Positions 12,600-22,912 of a stretch of DNA of 64,000 bases are shown here, in pieces. Where the stretch lies: positions 115,885,741 through 115,949,740 of the forward strand of contig CM041465.1 in NCBI GenBank assembly GCA_023213395.1, read 5' to 3'. The number at the start of each line of letters is the position of its first letter. The first letter of the stretch is position 1. The notes under the pieces were generated by a model that was given only the letters and a program-made list of their open reading frames with translations, searched no databases and was not told the DNA's origin. This DNA comes from Cycas panzhihuaensis. Lineage: Eukaryota; Cycadophyta. A program made the position numbers and the translations under genes.

Positions 12600-13800
12600 T
12601 CCTTCACCCGAAGCTCTGCCACCATCAAGATGGAGGTAGAGAAGCTTCCTGACTGCCAGGCTCATTACTTCTATTGACTACCCCAAGTGGGTCTCGAACA
12701 TTGTTCCGTTGCTAAAAAGAGCAGGCAATCCAGATATGTGTCGACTTTCGCGACATCAACAACGCTTGTCCTAAGGACAATTTCCCGTTACCCTTCCTAG
12801 ATCAGATCATTGATCGCACCGCCGGATTCGAAGTGATGTCCCTAATGGACGGCTTCTCCAGTTACAACTAAATTCAGATTTCTCCCGAAGACCACCATAA
12901 GACGACCTTCACTACTCGTTGGGGTACCTTCGCCTACAAGGCGATGCCCTTTGGCCTTAAAAATGCAGGTGCTACTTACCAAAGAGCCATGCATTTCATC
13001 TTCCACGACCTCATCAATGACACGTTGGAGGTCTTTATGGATGATATGATGGGTCTTTCCTGCGTGAGAGCCCATCACCCTTCCGACTTGCACGCCATCT
13101 TCTCACGATGACGCGAGTATCACGTCAGCCTTAATCCACTTAAATATGTGTTTGCCGTTACCTCAGGCAAACTCCTTGGATTCCTCGTATCCAAGCGGGG
13201 AATTCAGATCAACCCTGACAAAGTCAGGGCGATCCTCGACATGTCGCCACCTAGAACTCAACGGCAGATTAAGTCGTTTCTAAGTAGGCTCGGTTTCCTC
13301 AGGCGCTTCTTAGCCGACTTCGCTGTGAGCGCTAAACCCCTCACAAACCTGTTGACGAAGGGAGCTCCTTTTGCCTGGTTTGACAAGACCCAAAAGGCCT
13401 TCGAAGGACTCAAGGAAGCCTTGGCTTCCGCTCCTACATTGGCGCCTCCCCAGTTCGATAGGCCCTTCATCCTGTATACCTCAGCGACTGACGAGTCCTT
13501 GGGCGCTATGCTCGCTCAGGAGGACGACTCAGGAACTGAGAGAGCTATATATTTCATCAGTCGCACTCTCATGGCTGCTGAGCTTAACTATTCCCCTGCC
13601 GAGAAGGAATGCCTCTCCTTGGTCCATGCAACTAAGAAGTTTAGGCACTACTTGCTTGGCAACACTACCAAGGTGATTGTTCAATCTGATCCCTTGAGAT
13701 ACTTACTTACTCGTTCAGATTTGACGGGTGGGGCCGGTCATTGGGCCGTCCTACTCCAAGAATTTGACCTCCTTATCGTTAACCGAAAATTAAAGAAGGG
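12600..13800 (+). pseudogene. Reverse transcriptase and RNase H of the Tat element
   Basis: Motifs in order: PKWVSNIVPLLKR (about 12,682), a frameshift, QICVDFRDINNACPKDNFPL (about 12,730), then SLMDGFSSYN followed by a stop. Next come HHKTTFTTRWGTFAYKAMPF and the catalytic box as FMDDMM (about 13,038-13,055; usual YxDD). After another stop, a 293-codon ORF (13,148-14,029) carries GFLVSKRGIQINPDKV, the connection domain and RNase H. RNase H motifs are FILYTSATDES (first Asp replaced in this copy), YFISRTLMAAELNYSPAEKE and VQSDPLRYLL. It would synthesise cDNA from element RNA; stops in RT make this copy inactive. Confidence 0.88.
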
Positions 13801-14039
13801 CATGATAGTGGCCGAGCAACTTGCGGACGCCCCTATCCCTAACTCCTTTGATACTCCCGTTGACGACTCTCTCCCCGATGAGTCTATCCTGACGATTCAG
13901 GGAGCTCCTCCCCATCCACTCATCGACAATGAGTGGTACGGTGACATAGTGCGGTATCTCACGCAGCAGCAATACCGCCCCGACGCTAGTAACAAAGTTA
14001 AATCTCGTATCTGGACTTCTACCAGGTAGTACCTCCTCG

Positions 14040-15176
14040 TGGATGACGTATTGTATAAGAGGTCCTTCGATGGGATCCTCCTCCACTGCATCACCACCGA
14101 AAGCCGACTGTGTGCTTCGCGAATGCCACCACGGCATTTGTGGAGGTCACTTTGTGGGCCAGTCTATGGCTCAGAGGATCCTTCGCATGGGCTACTTTTG
14201 GCTATCTCTTTTTAAAGACGCTCATGCCTTTGCTCGGAAATGTCGGTGATGTCAAGAGCACGCCAACATTTCCCATGTGCCTTCTGAGGCCTTGCATCCT
14301 ATTGTTTCGCCGTGGCCTTTCGCTCAGTGGGGACTAGACCTCATTGGAGCTATCTCCCCACCTTCGTCATCACAGCACACGTTCATCTTGACTGCCACGG
14401 AGTATTTCACCAAATGGGCGGAGGCTATCCCCTTAATCACTACCCCCGGCAAAACAATTGCCACGTTCATTTACCATCACATCATTTGCCGTTTCAGAAT
14501 TCTGGATGTCCTAATCACTGACAATGGAACTCCTTTCTGTAATAAGGAGGTGGATGAGCTTTGTGAGAAGTTTAAAATCTCTCATAAGACTTCTTCCCCT
14601 TATTACCCTCAGGCAAATGGCCAAGTGGAGTCTTTTAATAAGACTCTTATCAGCATCCTCAAGAAAACCGTTGCTCAATCCCAAAGGGATTGGCACCTTT
14701 AGTTTCCCTCTGCCTTATGGGCTTATCGTACCTCTATCCGTTCCGCCACGGGAATGACCCCGTTTTCCCTGGTCTACGGTACTGAGGCGGTGCTCCCATT
14801 GGAGGTGGAGATCCCTTCCTTGCGAGTCTCCCTTCGAGGTTTCATCGACAAAGAGTCGATCCGACAGGCCCGCCTACTCGACCTCGAAGCTTTGGATGAG
14901 AGACGCTTAGCCACCTATCAGGCTAACCTAGCATCCAAAGCCCGCTCACAAAGGGCTCACAATAAATGCCTTCGTTCCCGCCCTTTGTTTCCTAGGGACT
15001 ACGTCCTCAAGCTCGAATATCTCCATGACCGTTTGACCAAATTCAAACCCTGATGGGTTGGTCCTTTCGTCATTATCGAATCCCTCGATAATGGTGCTTA
15101 CAGGATAGCCACCCTGGAAGGGCTCGAATTTGAGAAAGCCGTTAATGGGATATTCTTTAAGAAGTTTTACGCATGA
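14040..15176 (+). pseudogene. Integrase of the Tat element
   Basis: The zinc-binding part reads ECHHGICGGHF (about 14,121) and SLFKDAHAFARKC, followed after a frame break by EHANISH. The catalytic core spans 14,277-14,702: GLDLIGAI (first Asp), LITDNGTPFCNKEVDEL (second Asp, about 14,515) and HYPQANGQVE-like YYPQANGQVESFNKT (Glu, about 14,632). After a stop, TPFSLVYGTEAVLPLEVEIP (14,757-14,816) opens the C-terminal module. It closes with GPFVIIESLDNGAYRIATLE (stop before it at 15,051) and NGIFFKKFYA, ending at the TGA 15,174-15,176. The order and residues are standard; stops at about 14,700 and 15,051 break it. Confidence 0.9.
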
Positions 15177-15836
15177 TCTTTTGGCAATCCCTTTGCCTTG
15201 CTCCGAAATGAGCCTAAACTACCATCTTAGGTTGTCCCCATTCTCCCCAACCACGGGTAAAGTGACAATTTAAGATGGACTCCTTCTTCTTCTTTTCGGT
15301 TCCTTCCATGAACCCGTTCCCATATTCTCTCGGGAACCCTTGTGTCGTCTTGCTTGGGCATCCCCCAATCAGGAAGACGCTTGGGGGCATCGTTGCCCCC
15401 CTTTCCTGCCCGTCGTTTCCTTCGCATATCCCGCTATGCTCTCTTGTAGACATGTACTCCGTTCTGCTCCCTAACCTCACACTTCTATGTCGTCCTACTC
15501 ACGGCGTGTGTGTGTGCCCCTGTTAGGCGTGTGGTCGTACATGGGAGGAAACGTGTACATCATATAAAAAAATATCCACAACATAAAACATCTACAATAT
15601 AACATTCACAACACACAAAATAAATATACATACCATCCACACACGACACATCATATACAACATCTCATATCCAAATGGGGTTCCAATCACCCCATGCATA
15701 TATATACATATCAAAAATCATATCATCATACATCCTGGGAAGCCGGCGTCCTTGCAGGGGGGGTACAATCATATGGTCCTATATATGACCCCCTGGAGGC
15801 CCGCGCTTTCCCCTGCCGAATCCGTATGTACATATC
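15177..15836 (+). other. Spacer after Tat integrase; no gene recognised
   Basis: Pyrimidine-rich DNA to about 15,540, then an A- and CA-rich stretch (15,550-15,700, repeated aaca/cata words), then GC-rich DNA where the antisense region ends. Short ORFs on both strands here show no domain. Confidence 0.6.
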
Positions 15837-16451
15837 CTACTGCTGTGGCCCCGCTCTTGGGGTGCCATCTCCCGGTCTCTGTGATCCCTCTCTTGGGGAC
15901 CACATGCCTCTGAGGCTCCTCCTGGGCCTCCGCGAGCTGCCTGCCTCACTCTCCTCATCCCTAGGTCGTCTCGGGGTCGTCGCCACTGTGTGGGTCTGTG
16001 TCCTGCTCCAACTCGACCTCGAGACCATCTGTGCCACTAGCTGATCGTATCTGGCCTGGATACGATCCCGCTCTCCCCAGAGTACCTCCTCTGTCATCCT
16101 GAGACGCTCTGTGACGATTATCAGCTGGGTCCTGCTCTCGCTATCTCTGCCTGCACCACCCTGTGCCTCTAGGGTCTGGACCCGTCCTCGCAGCTCGTCT
16201 CTCTCGTGCCGCACGTCATCCCTCTCGTGCCTCGCGTCATCTCTCTCCTGCTGCAGTCGTCCCTGGGATGTAGCATGCTCTTGGGACTCTGCAGCCCATA
16301 TGTCCCTCGCCCTCACCAATGGGGCGAACGCCTCTCTGTGGGCTCCTACCGCTCTAGGCTCATCACCGCTGGATGGGCTGCCCCTCTGCATAAACCGAGG
16401 GAATATCTCCCTCACCACAACCTCTATCGCCTCCCGATCTCTGACCGCCAA
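15837..16451 (-). CDS. Antisense coiled-coil ORF inside the Tat element (204 aa)
   Basis: An uninterrupted minus-strand frame starts at ATG 16,449-16,451 (MAVRDREAIEVV) and runs 204 codons. About residues 60-100 form a strongly charged coiled coil with consecutive heptads ERDDARH, ERDDVRH, ERDELRG, encoded by near-identical 21-bp units. The tail is Arg/Ser/Pro/Gly-rich and looks disordered. It runs opposite to gag-pol, between integrase and the second RNase H. Antisense extra ORFs are known from Tat-type elements (for example gene 23 of maize Grande). I do not recognise the protein; whether it is expressed is unknown. It may be the C-terminal part of a longer broken antisense gene to its right. 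Confidence 0.5.
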   Translation of the reverse strand: MAVRDREAIEVVVREIFPRFMQRGSPSSGDEPRAVGAHREAFAPLVRARDIWAAESQEHATSQGRLQQERDDARHERDDVRHERDELRGRVQTLEAQGGAGRDSESRTQLIIVTERLRMTEEVLWGERDRIQARYDQLVAQMVSRSSWSRTQTHTVATTPRRPRDEESEAGSSRRPRRSLRGMWSPREGSQRPGDGTPRAGPQQ

Positions 16452-17753
16452 TGCAACACACCATGTGTCAGTCTATATACCATGATCAAACCAAACCAAA
16501 CATCTATCTGGATGCTAAATGACTTTGGAAAAGGTTGGCTCTCACTGTGGTCGCCGATCCTCCGGTCGCGCGGCATCCTCTCCTCCTGGCTCTCCGCCAG
16601 CTGCAGGTGCCTTGTCTTCGGGCACCTCCTCTACCTGGGTCCCTCTCCTCGTGGGGGCGGCCCCAGCTCTCGTCCCTACGGATCCCATCGCGATCCGTAG
16701 CCTGTAGGCCCTAGTCACGGGTCCTCTGACCTCACCCTGCACTCCTGATGAGCCTGCCTCTCCTCCGGCAGCCCCGGATGGACCCTCTGCCTGTCCTGCT
16801 GTCCCTGAAGGACCTGCCTCCCCTGCAGGTCATGACGGTCCGGCCTCGCTATCTCCACTATCTCCATCATCCCCGTTACCACTACTGTCATCTCCCGCAG
16901 GCACTCCTGCTCCACCCGCCTCATCGTCACTATCCCACCTCACCGTCCTATATGGCTCAGCTATGTAGTCTGGGAGGGTGAGGAGGTCTAGTGATGTGGC
17001 CTCCACCGATCATCTGACGTGGGCTCTGTCCTCTGTCCCCCTCAGTTGAGTCTACCATCTGTGGGACCATCGGGGCTGACCGCGTGATAGGGTGAGGTCC
17101 TCACCGGTGCCACCGCTGCCAAGTGATCAAAATACCAACACTGTAATAGCAGGTCAGTATGATAGTCCTCCTCTGCCGGATGTCCTAATAGTGTCCAACT
17201 GTGCGACTAGGTTCGCCGCTATCGTGGTCGCCACCCATCCTCTCTCGCCGGCCAGTTGGCGAACTGCATCCATCCATCCTCACGGAATCTCTATAGTTAC
17301 GCTCGAAACTGGAACAAAATGTACAGTATGATCATCTTCCTCACTCGAGGAATCCTGGATAATAGAACTGCGGAGGGTGCTCCCTCCGATCCCACCGCCA
17401 GCCTCAGTGAAGAACAGGCGCCTCCTGTGGCCGCCTCTGATGGGCGTCCCCGAGTCTCACCGGCCTCCCAGCCGGAACTCCCAAAGATCCATTTGGATAT
17501 CCTCGGTGACCATCACATCCCCACCTGTGGTAGGTGGAACACATGCCTCCTCTGGTCCCAATGGGACACTATATCCACCAGCCACTGCAGTGCGGCGTGT
17601 ATTGAGGTGTCTTGAGGGCCTTGCAGAGCCACACCTCTCCAGCATGTCCCTATCCTCCTGAGTCATCATCTCCATGTAACTCAGCATAGCCATACCAACA
17701 TTCTCGCAATTATCTACCGCGAGGACAGCCTGTTCACACCAAAAACACCTCAA
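16452..17753 (-). pseudogene. Upstream parts of the antisense gene in the Tat element (broken)
   Basis: Several minus-strand pieces read like coding DNA but are split by stops and frame changes. They are a 98-codon ORF at 17,457-17,753 (MRCFWCEQAVLAVDN..., includes MMTQEDRDMLERC), a segment near 17,150-17,330 with GWMDAVRQLAGERGWVATT and AANLVAQLDTIRTSGRG, an acidic stretch VRWDSDDEAGGAG near 16,935, and a Gly/Ala/Pro/Ser repeat (EAGPSG, AEGPSG, EAGSSG) near 16,760-16,830. Together with the coiled-coil ORF they suggest one antisense gene of globular part, disordered linker and coiled coil. That layout is reminiscent of plant mobile domain proteins, but no diagnostic motif was found; function unknown. 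Confidence 0.4.
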
Positions 17754-18904
17754 GTCAGTCTCATGTCATCTATTATTACCCCTCTCTCTCTCAAATCTCT
17801 CTCTGCCTGAGATTTGGGGCTCTTTTGGCCCTCATGTCTATTTTTTTGCCTTCTTGCCAGACTGCGGCCAAACTTAGCAGTACTGCTAAGTGTGGCACGG
17901 TCCCGTCACGATGTGGGGCTGGCAAGAATGATCGCAAGACCGCGATCATTCCATGCAGATTTAACAGCGACCCCCTAAAGGGGGTTTTCTACCAAAACCA
18001 AAAATTTCTTGGTGGACCGGTAGCCCATCGGGACTGTGGCTCCCTAATGCCTGTGCCCCGCCTCTTCGGGTCCGATTCGGATCCCGGAAGCCTTCCGATG
18101 CCCATAAGGGCACTAAGACTATGCAAACTACTTCAAAACTACAAAAACAACGAACTTTGAACTTGATTTGGGTCGGTTTAGTGATTTCCACTCACCGGAT
18201 CCGGTCTCGCTTATCGCCATGTTGTCTGCCTGGTCGTGGCTGTCCCCGCTCTCCGATCCGACGGTCCGATCTCTCTCTGTGTGCCTCCAAAGTTGGATGG
18301 CGCTCTGCTGCGTAAGGAAATGGCTCTGGTTTCGTATGAGAGCCGGTGAAAATGAATCCATTTTCCCGTCGATTTCCTTATATAGGCGGGGCCCCCAATG
18401 GGCACCTCCTTCGTTTTTGGTCTCACGACAGTCGTTGGGACCATCTCGTTGCCCCGATTACCTTTGCCTTCTGGCCCTATCGTCAATTGCACTATGTTGA
18501 TGCCTTTTTTTCCCTCCTGCAAGGGCATTTATGGTGCATCATCATCGCGCTTTCTACTAGGGCCCTTCTGCATCGTTTTGCGCGCTACTCCCGTGCCTGC
18601 CCGAGTTTATACTCGTTTGGCTCGTTTCGCCACCCTGGACTCATTTCTGCAGTTCTTTCTCGCTCTTGGAGTCCCCAAAAGAAATGCCCCCCCACTCGGG
18701 GGCATGTTTCGCTTTCTAAGGCGACCTTTTGGAGTCCCAAGAGGCTTTTTCCCCTCCGACCGCTCTCTGCCGGTGATCGGATTGTCTGCTCTCGCCCTGG
18801 GTTACCTCATTGCTAGGTCCTCCTACCCTTCACGGCCATTTTCTGCTTGCTTGTTGAGCGTTGCTTTCATCACCCATCGATTGCTTGGATTTTGTGTCGC
18901 TGAT
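17754..18904. other. GC-rich spacer between antisense region and second RNase H
   Basis: Short ORFs occur on both strands (for example minus 18,128-18,361 and plus 18,398-18,943), but none has a recognisable domain, and they overlap one another in several frames. The region could contain the 5' part or promoter of the antisense gene; nothing decisive is visible. Confidence 0.5.
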
Positions 18905-19321
18905 GTCTGTCTACATCTTTACCGAGGGCGGAAGCCGCGGTAATCTGACCTTCTCATTGCATGGATCCTCCGCAGCCCTTCTGGACATGATCTCCTCCGC
19001 TCTGGGATCTTCCTCCTAGAGGCTACCAACAACGAAGCCGAGTATGCAGCCGTTATTGAAGCCCTCATTGACGCTCTCTGTTTCTATCGCGGACCCATTG
19101 TTTTACTTTTTGACTCTCAAGTTATGGTGTCTCATCTCACCCAGGTTTACCAGGTGCGATGCCCTCACTTGAGGACTCTTGCTTCTGCCGCCAGATCCCT
19201 CCTGGCCCGCTTTTCTTCTGTTGATATCCAGCATATCCCTCGGGCCCTCAACGTTGAGGCAGATAGCCTCGTTCGCCTCATCCTTGAGCGCTGCTTCTCC
19301 CTTCTTACTGACCGTCCCTGA
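18905..19321 (+). pseudogene. Second (archaeal-type) RNase H of the Tat element, downstream of integrase
   Basis: Plus-strand translation gives FTEGGSRGN (18,916-18,942; consensus FTDGGSRGNPG, so the first catalytic Asp is Glu here), then a frameshift near 19,010-19,020 and EATNNEAEYAAVIEALIDAL (catalytic Glu). DSQVMVSHLTQVYQV (third Asp) and HIPRALNVEADSLVRLIL (final Asp) follow. The ATNNEAEY and HIPR..N..AD motifs are those of the extra RNase H acquired by plant Tat elements, distinct from the normal gypsy RNase H at 13,400-13,800. It lies about 3.7 kb after integrase and close to the 3' LTR. DNA from 19,322 to 19,709 shows no gene. Confidence 0.85.
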
Positions 19322-19709
19322 GGTTTGCCTGGCCTTCCCGTCGCCCAAGCCCCAGGTCGTCTGTCACTTTGTTTCACGATCCGTTCGCACCACCGAAACC
19401 AGGTCACTAATGAGATAAAACTATGGTATCCACTATTTGTTCTTTATTTAGCTATGCATGTTCCTTTGCATCCTTTGTGGTGGGGGCAGCCCCCTCACCT
19501 GTCTCATTCTTCGGTCGGTTTCGGTGGCCCATGGCCCCTATGTTGTCTCCACCGCCGCTTTCGTATCCATGCGTCCCGCCATGACACTCGCCGGCACCCT
19601 TGCCTACTGTTATGATCTTGATTGATATATCTATACACATGTACTACTGACAGTTGTGTTGCCAGCATTCGCCATCGCACCAGGCTTCCGAGCGGCGAGG
19701 CTCTGCTGC

Positions 19710-19718
19710 CAAGGGGCA
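19710..19718 (+). promoter_or_regulatory. Polypurine tract of the Tat element
   Basis: AAGGGGCAG immediately precedes the TG of the 3' LTR, the position where plus-strand DNA synthesis is primed. It is short and contains one pyrimidine. Confidence 0.65.
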
Positions 19719-22276
19719 GTGTTTCCCGGCTTCCGGGAATGGATACGGAATCACCGACTCAGGTAAGTGCAGGTATGTCTCTCGCATTATCATCGCTTTC
19801 TTTTACTGGATGTTTGCTTGTGTATCTGCATGTGTATGACTTTGCGGGCGGCCTTGTAGTCGTCCACACCTATGCTAGCCTATGACGACTATAGGGGCAC
19901 ACTCCCAGCGAGTGTGGCACCCTGGTGACCGCATTACTTCCCGCATCTGCCCTCCTCGCTCCTGGATCCACTAGGTTTGTGCCACCTCCGCCCGTGTGAT
20001 GACTCATCATCGTTTGGTCAACTTGCCACCCCACTCGAGCCCTATTTTTGCTCCTTTGGACCCGTTTTGTTAGCTTGTTTGCTCCCGGGTAGGTGTTCTA
20101 GCTTTTTATTAGCCTTTTCATCCCTCGGCCTAGACTGGTTGGTGGGCCCCAGTTTTGGCTCTAGGTGCGTACCGCCAGATTTTTCACGGTACCGCTGGAA
20201 TATCCGCGGTACCGCGAAATTCCCGGCGGTACGACTGTCTCAGGTTCTTTTTAAAAATCCACCGTGGCAATTTCACATTTATTGCAAAACTGCCACGTGG
20301 CTCGCGCTTTATTTCTCTTCCAACTGCGCCCTAATCGCACGCTTTAGGGTTTTACTTGAGTACTTAAGCCCTTTTTGGCTCATTTTCAAGGATCTTTTTG
20401 CTCACTTTTGGAATTGCTCTCAAGGAAACACTCTCCTGCTTCTCCTGTTGTTTGCATCAATGGACTGCACCCTTCATACAAAGACTCTCCTTTGGCGTAC
20501 GAGACATTCTCTCAGCCCCTCAAACGCCTTGGAGAGGGCTCCTTTGAAGTGGTTTCCAGCTGATCTTCTCCCAGGCAGTCCATAGGCACCCCAAGTGTGT
20601 GTTTCAATCACGTCTCCGTAGTAGGGCCTTAAACCTGCTCTACTTGGATCCGGCTGATTTATCGGTCCTCTCTGCTTGCCCTTTGGTGAGGCAAATCCTT
20701 GCCTCTTCTCTTGGTATTCCTTGTTTTTATGCTTGTTTTCTTGTGATATTCATGCTTGACTTGTTTGCTCTTACTTGTTGCTTGAGAGTTGGTTGTCCTC
20801 CCTTTTGGGGGTCATTATACCACTCTCCTTGTGCTTCTTACTGCGTTCTTTGTCCAAGGTAGCGGCGTTGAGGGTTGCATAGGTTTTGGAGAGGAGCTGG
20901 GTGGATTAGTACCACCTTCCACGCTCCCTAGCGGCTCTAAGCCCCCAAAACCTCCCTCTCGCCCCGTGCTGCCTTGGCTTGCAAACAAGGGTTTGAAGGC
21001 TCCCTTTGGTTGCCCAAACCAAGACCTTGTCACACAAGTTGCAAATGATTTGGGGCCTTTTGCTCGGGTTTGGGCATCACTCATAAGTCCCAACCACTGG
21101 TTTCTTGCTCCATCTTTCTTCCTCGGGTCACCCGGTTTGCTCCCCATAGCATCCCGGTTCACCACGGGTACCCTTGGGCCTCTCCTTGCCCCTTTTTGCT
21201 GCCATTTTCTAGCCCTTGCTCTTGACTTTCTCCTCACTACCTCGTGGCTCTTGGGGGGAGGTTTGGGCATCATTTGTGGGAGGTAGGCCACTCCGAGGCT
21301 TACCCAATCATTTACTTTCACTTTGGTCACTTTCTTTCGGTACTTTCATTGTTGGATTAGCACTAACGCATGTATATTCAAATTCTTGTTTATGTTATTT
21401 AGGCACATATTGTTATAGTTTTTTGTGTTGCATATTAGTGCTCTTCCTTCGGGAAGAGAAAGAGACCGCTATTTCTTGCAGGTACTTGGGAAGCGTGGAG
21501 TGCATCGCCCGTGGGCCTAGCTACCGGTAAGCACCTTCGTATGCGTTATGTTTTCATGCTACTTCATTTACTAGTTGGTGCTTCCTTTCTTTATTGGCAT
21601 TGCATTTGATTTTTCGGGGAAGGTAAGGAAGTCCCCTCTTTGTCCGCCACAATATCTCGCATCCGGTACGTTGCGCGGAGCAGTTGGGTGCTCCTCGAGA
21701 AGGTTACTTCGTCTCGCACGCCTTCGCTCCAGGTGCACGTTTCGTTCCCCTCCGCTATCCTTTCTTTTCCTTTTATTTCTTTTGTAGTAATTAGTACACT
21801 AAAGGATAAAAGGGGAAAATTGGTTTGGTACTTGTTTGCGATTCGTTTGTCTTGTTTCATGCATCTTTATCATTCGTAGGAAAGATTGTAGGAGTCCTCC
21901 CTTACCTTACCTTTCCTTCTGTCTCCTTAACCACACGAGTGCCTTGCTTCCCGCATCACTCGTACCCTTGCTAGGTTGTGTAGGCTTGCTCTTGGCACAT
22001 CTCCATTAGGTCTTCTCTTCCCCTTCCGCCACCCAAGGGTGGAGGGTCCTATTCCCAGTCAACCTGGGTTTGCCCTCACGCACCTTCACCCCTTATTCAA
22101 GCGGTGAAGGGTCACCCGATAGTAGCCATACTCCATTGCAGATCCCGAACTCGCTCGGCAAGACGGGCGCTTCTGCGTGGTAGTTACCTATCTTTTAGGT
22201 CCCACCTTCTATCATTCCACCACTCACTCTCTCTTACACCTATCAGTTAGGTAGTTATCCCGTAGCAGTGCGTCCA
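19719..22276 (+). repeat. 3' LTR of the Tat element
   Basis: Begins TGTTTCCCGG and ends GTCCA. Collinear over its whole length with 5,835-8,382 but with many small indels. A segment at about 20,165-20,240 has four copies of the word GGTAC (gcgtaccgcc, acggtaccgc, gcggtaccgc, ggcggtacga), where the other LTR has an unrelated-looking TG/CA-rich version. Long ORFs inside (for example 19,977-20,585) are not preserved in the 5' LTR. Confidence 0.9.
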
Positions 22277-22281
22277 CACCT
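22277..22281. repeat. Target-site duplication CACCT (right)
   Basis: Identical to 5,830-5,834 and directly adjacent to the CA end of the 3' LTR. Confidence 0.9.
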
Positions 22282-22670
22282 CAATGCAGGATTAAATGGT
22301 CTCCAATCAGGAGAAACATTCCTTTTCACAACAAATACAATGAGTAACAAACTTAGGGTTTCACCTTGATACCAAGAGATATAAATCTTTCCATGGTAAC
22401 ATGTAAGGAAAATCCACAGTAAGATTCTTACCACTATAGGTAAACAAGCTCAATAGAGTTACCTTCAAAGATGGCCCTGTAATAGATATTGTATAATAGA
22501 GGCATGAATGAATATATTAGTATGTTTCTTCTTTCACAGCAATGAGCCACAAATGGGATCATGAGTTAACTAGACAATATGGATCACCTCTTCACTAGTC
22601 AATAGATCTAGGGTTTCATCAACCAACACCTTGTTCAACCTGGATTCTCACTCAAGCTCGCTTCACCTTA
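22282..22670 (-). other. Non-coding leader of a minus-strand LTR element
   Basis: Lies directly downstream (minus strand) of the primer site at 22,671-22,682. No ORF or domain. It continues across the Tat insertion into 4,896-5,829. Confidence 0.45.
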
Positions 22671-22682
22671 GCTCTGATACCA
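22671..22682 (-). promoter_or_regulatory. Primer-binding site, initiator tRNA-Met type
   Basis: gctctgatacca is the exact reverse complement of TGGTATCAGAGC, the standard plant retrotransposon site pairing with initiator tRNA-Met. It abuts the LTR that starts at 22,683. Confidence 0.85.
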
Positions 22683-22912
22683 TGTTGGAAAATAGAACCT
22701 ACAATAAGATATTGGCAAATAGAACAAACAGAACAAACACACCTCTAGGATCGAACAGTACCCTTAAGGTACCTCCATTATATTAACAAAACATCATTAC
22801 AATATCATGCTATATAATACACTATGTTGTCTATTTATAATACATGTCAATATAGAGAGAGTAGGACCCACTTATATATGGGACAAAATAAATATAAATT
22901 AATATTCCAACA
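22683..22912 (-). repeat. Short (230-bp) LTR next to the tRNA-Met primer site
   Basis: The segment opens with TGTTGGAA and closes with TTCCAACA, an 8-base inverted terminal repeat with TG...CA ends, and is flanked by the primer site on the correct side. Minus-strand 5' LTR. No partner LTR was found on the left side, so the element is truncated or partly deleted. The small LTR size fits Ty1/copia or a small non-autonomous (TRIM/SMART-like) element. Confidence 0.75.

Larger units (their letters stand above)
5835..22276 (+). mobile_element. Full-length Tat-type Ty3/gypsy retrotransposon, 16.4 kb
   Basis: Two long direct LTRs (5,835-8,382 and 19,719-22,276), a primer site directly after the first, a purine tract directly before the second, and matching CACCT target duplications define one complete insertion. 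Internal order is gag, protease, RT, RNase H, integrase, an antisense ORF region, then a second archaeal-type RNase H. The element is clearly more GC-rich than its surroundings. Many stops, frameshifts and LTR-LTR indels show it is an old, non-autonomous copy. The Tat assignment rests on the CHHC-type Gag knuckle, integrase sequence type, second RNase H and large size. Confidence 0.9.

Noticed and set aside
13790-14137. Minus-strand ORFs overlapping Tat pol (also 13,258-13,470, 12,842-13,093, 11,033-11,296)
   Set aside because: Shadows of the recognised plus-strand RT, RNase H and protease frames.
19977-20585. 202-codon ORF and other ORFs inside the Tat LTRs (also 6,821-7,345 and 20,815-21,330 minus)
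   Set aside because: The matching parts of the other LTR are broken in frame, and long GC-rich LTRs give such ORFs by chance on both strands.
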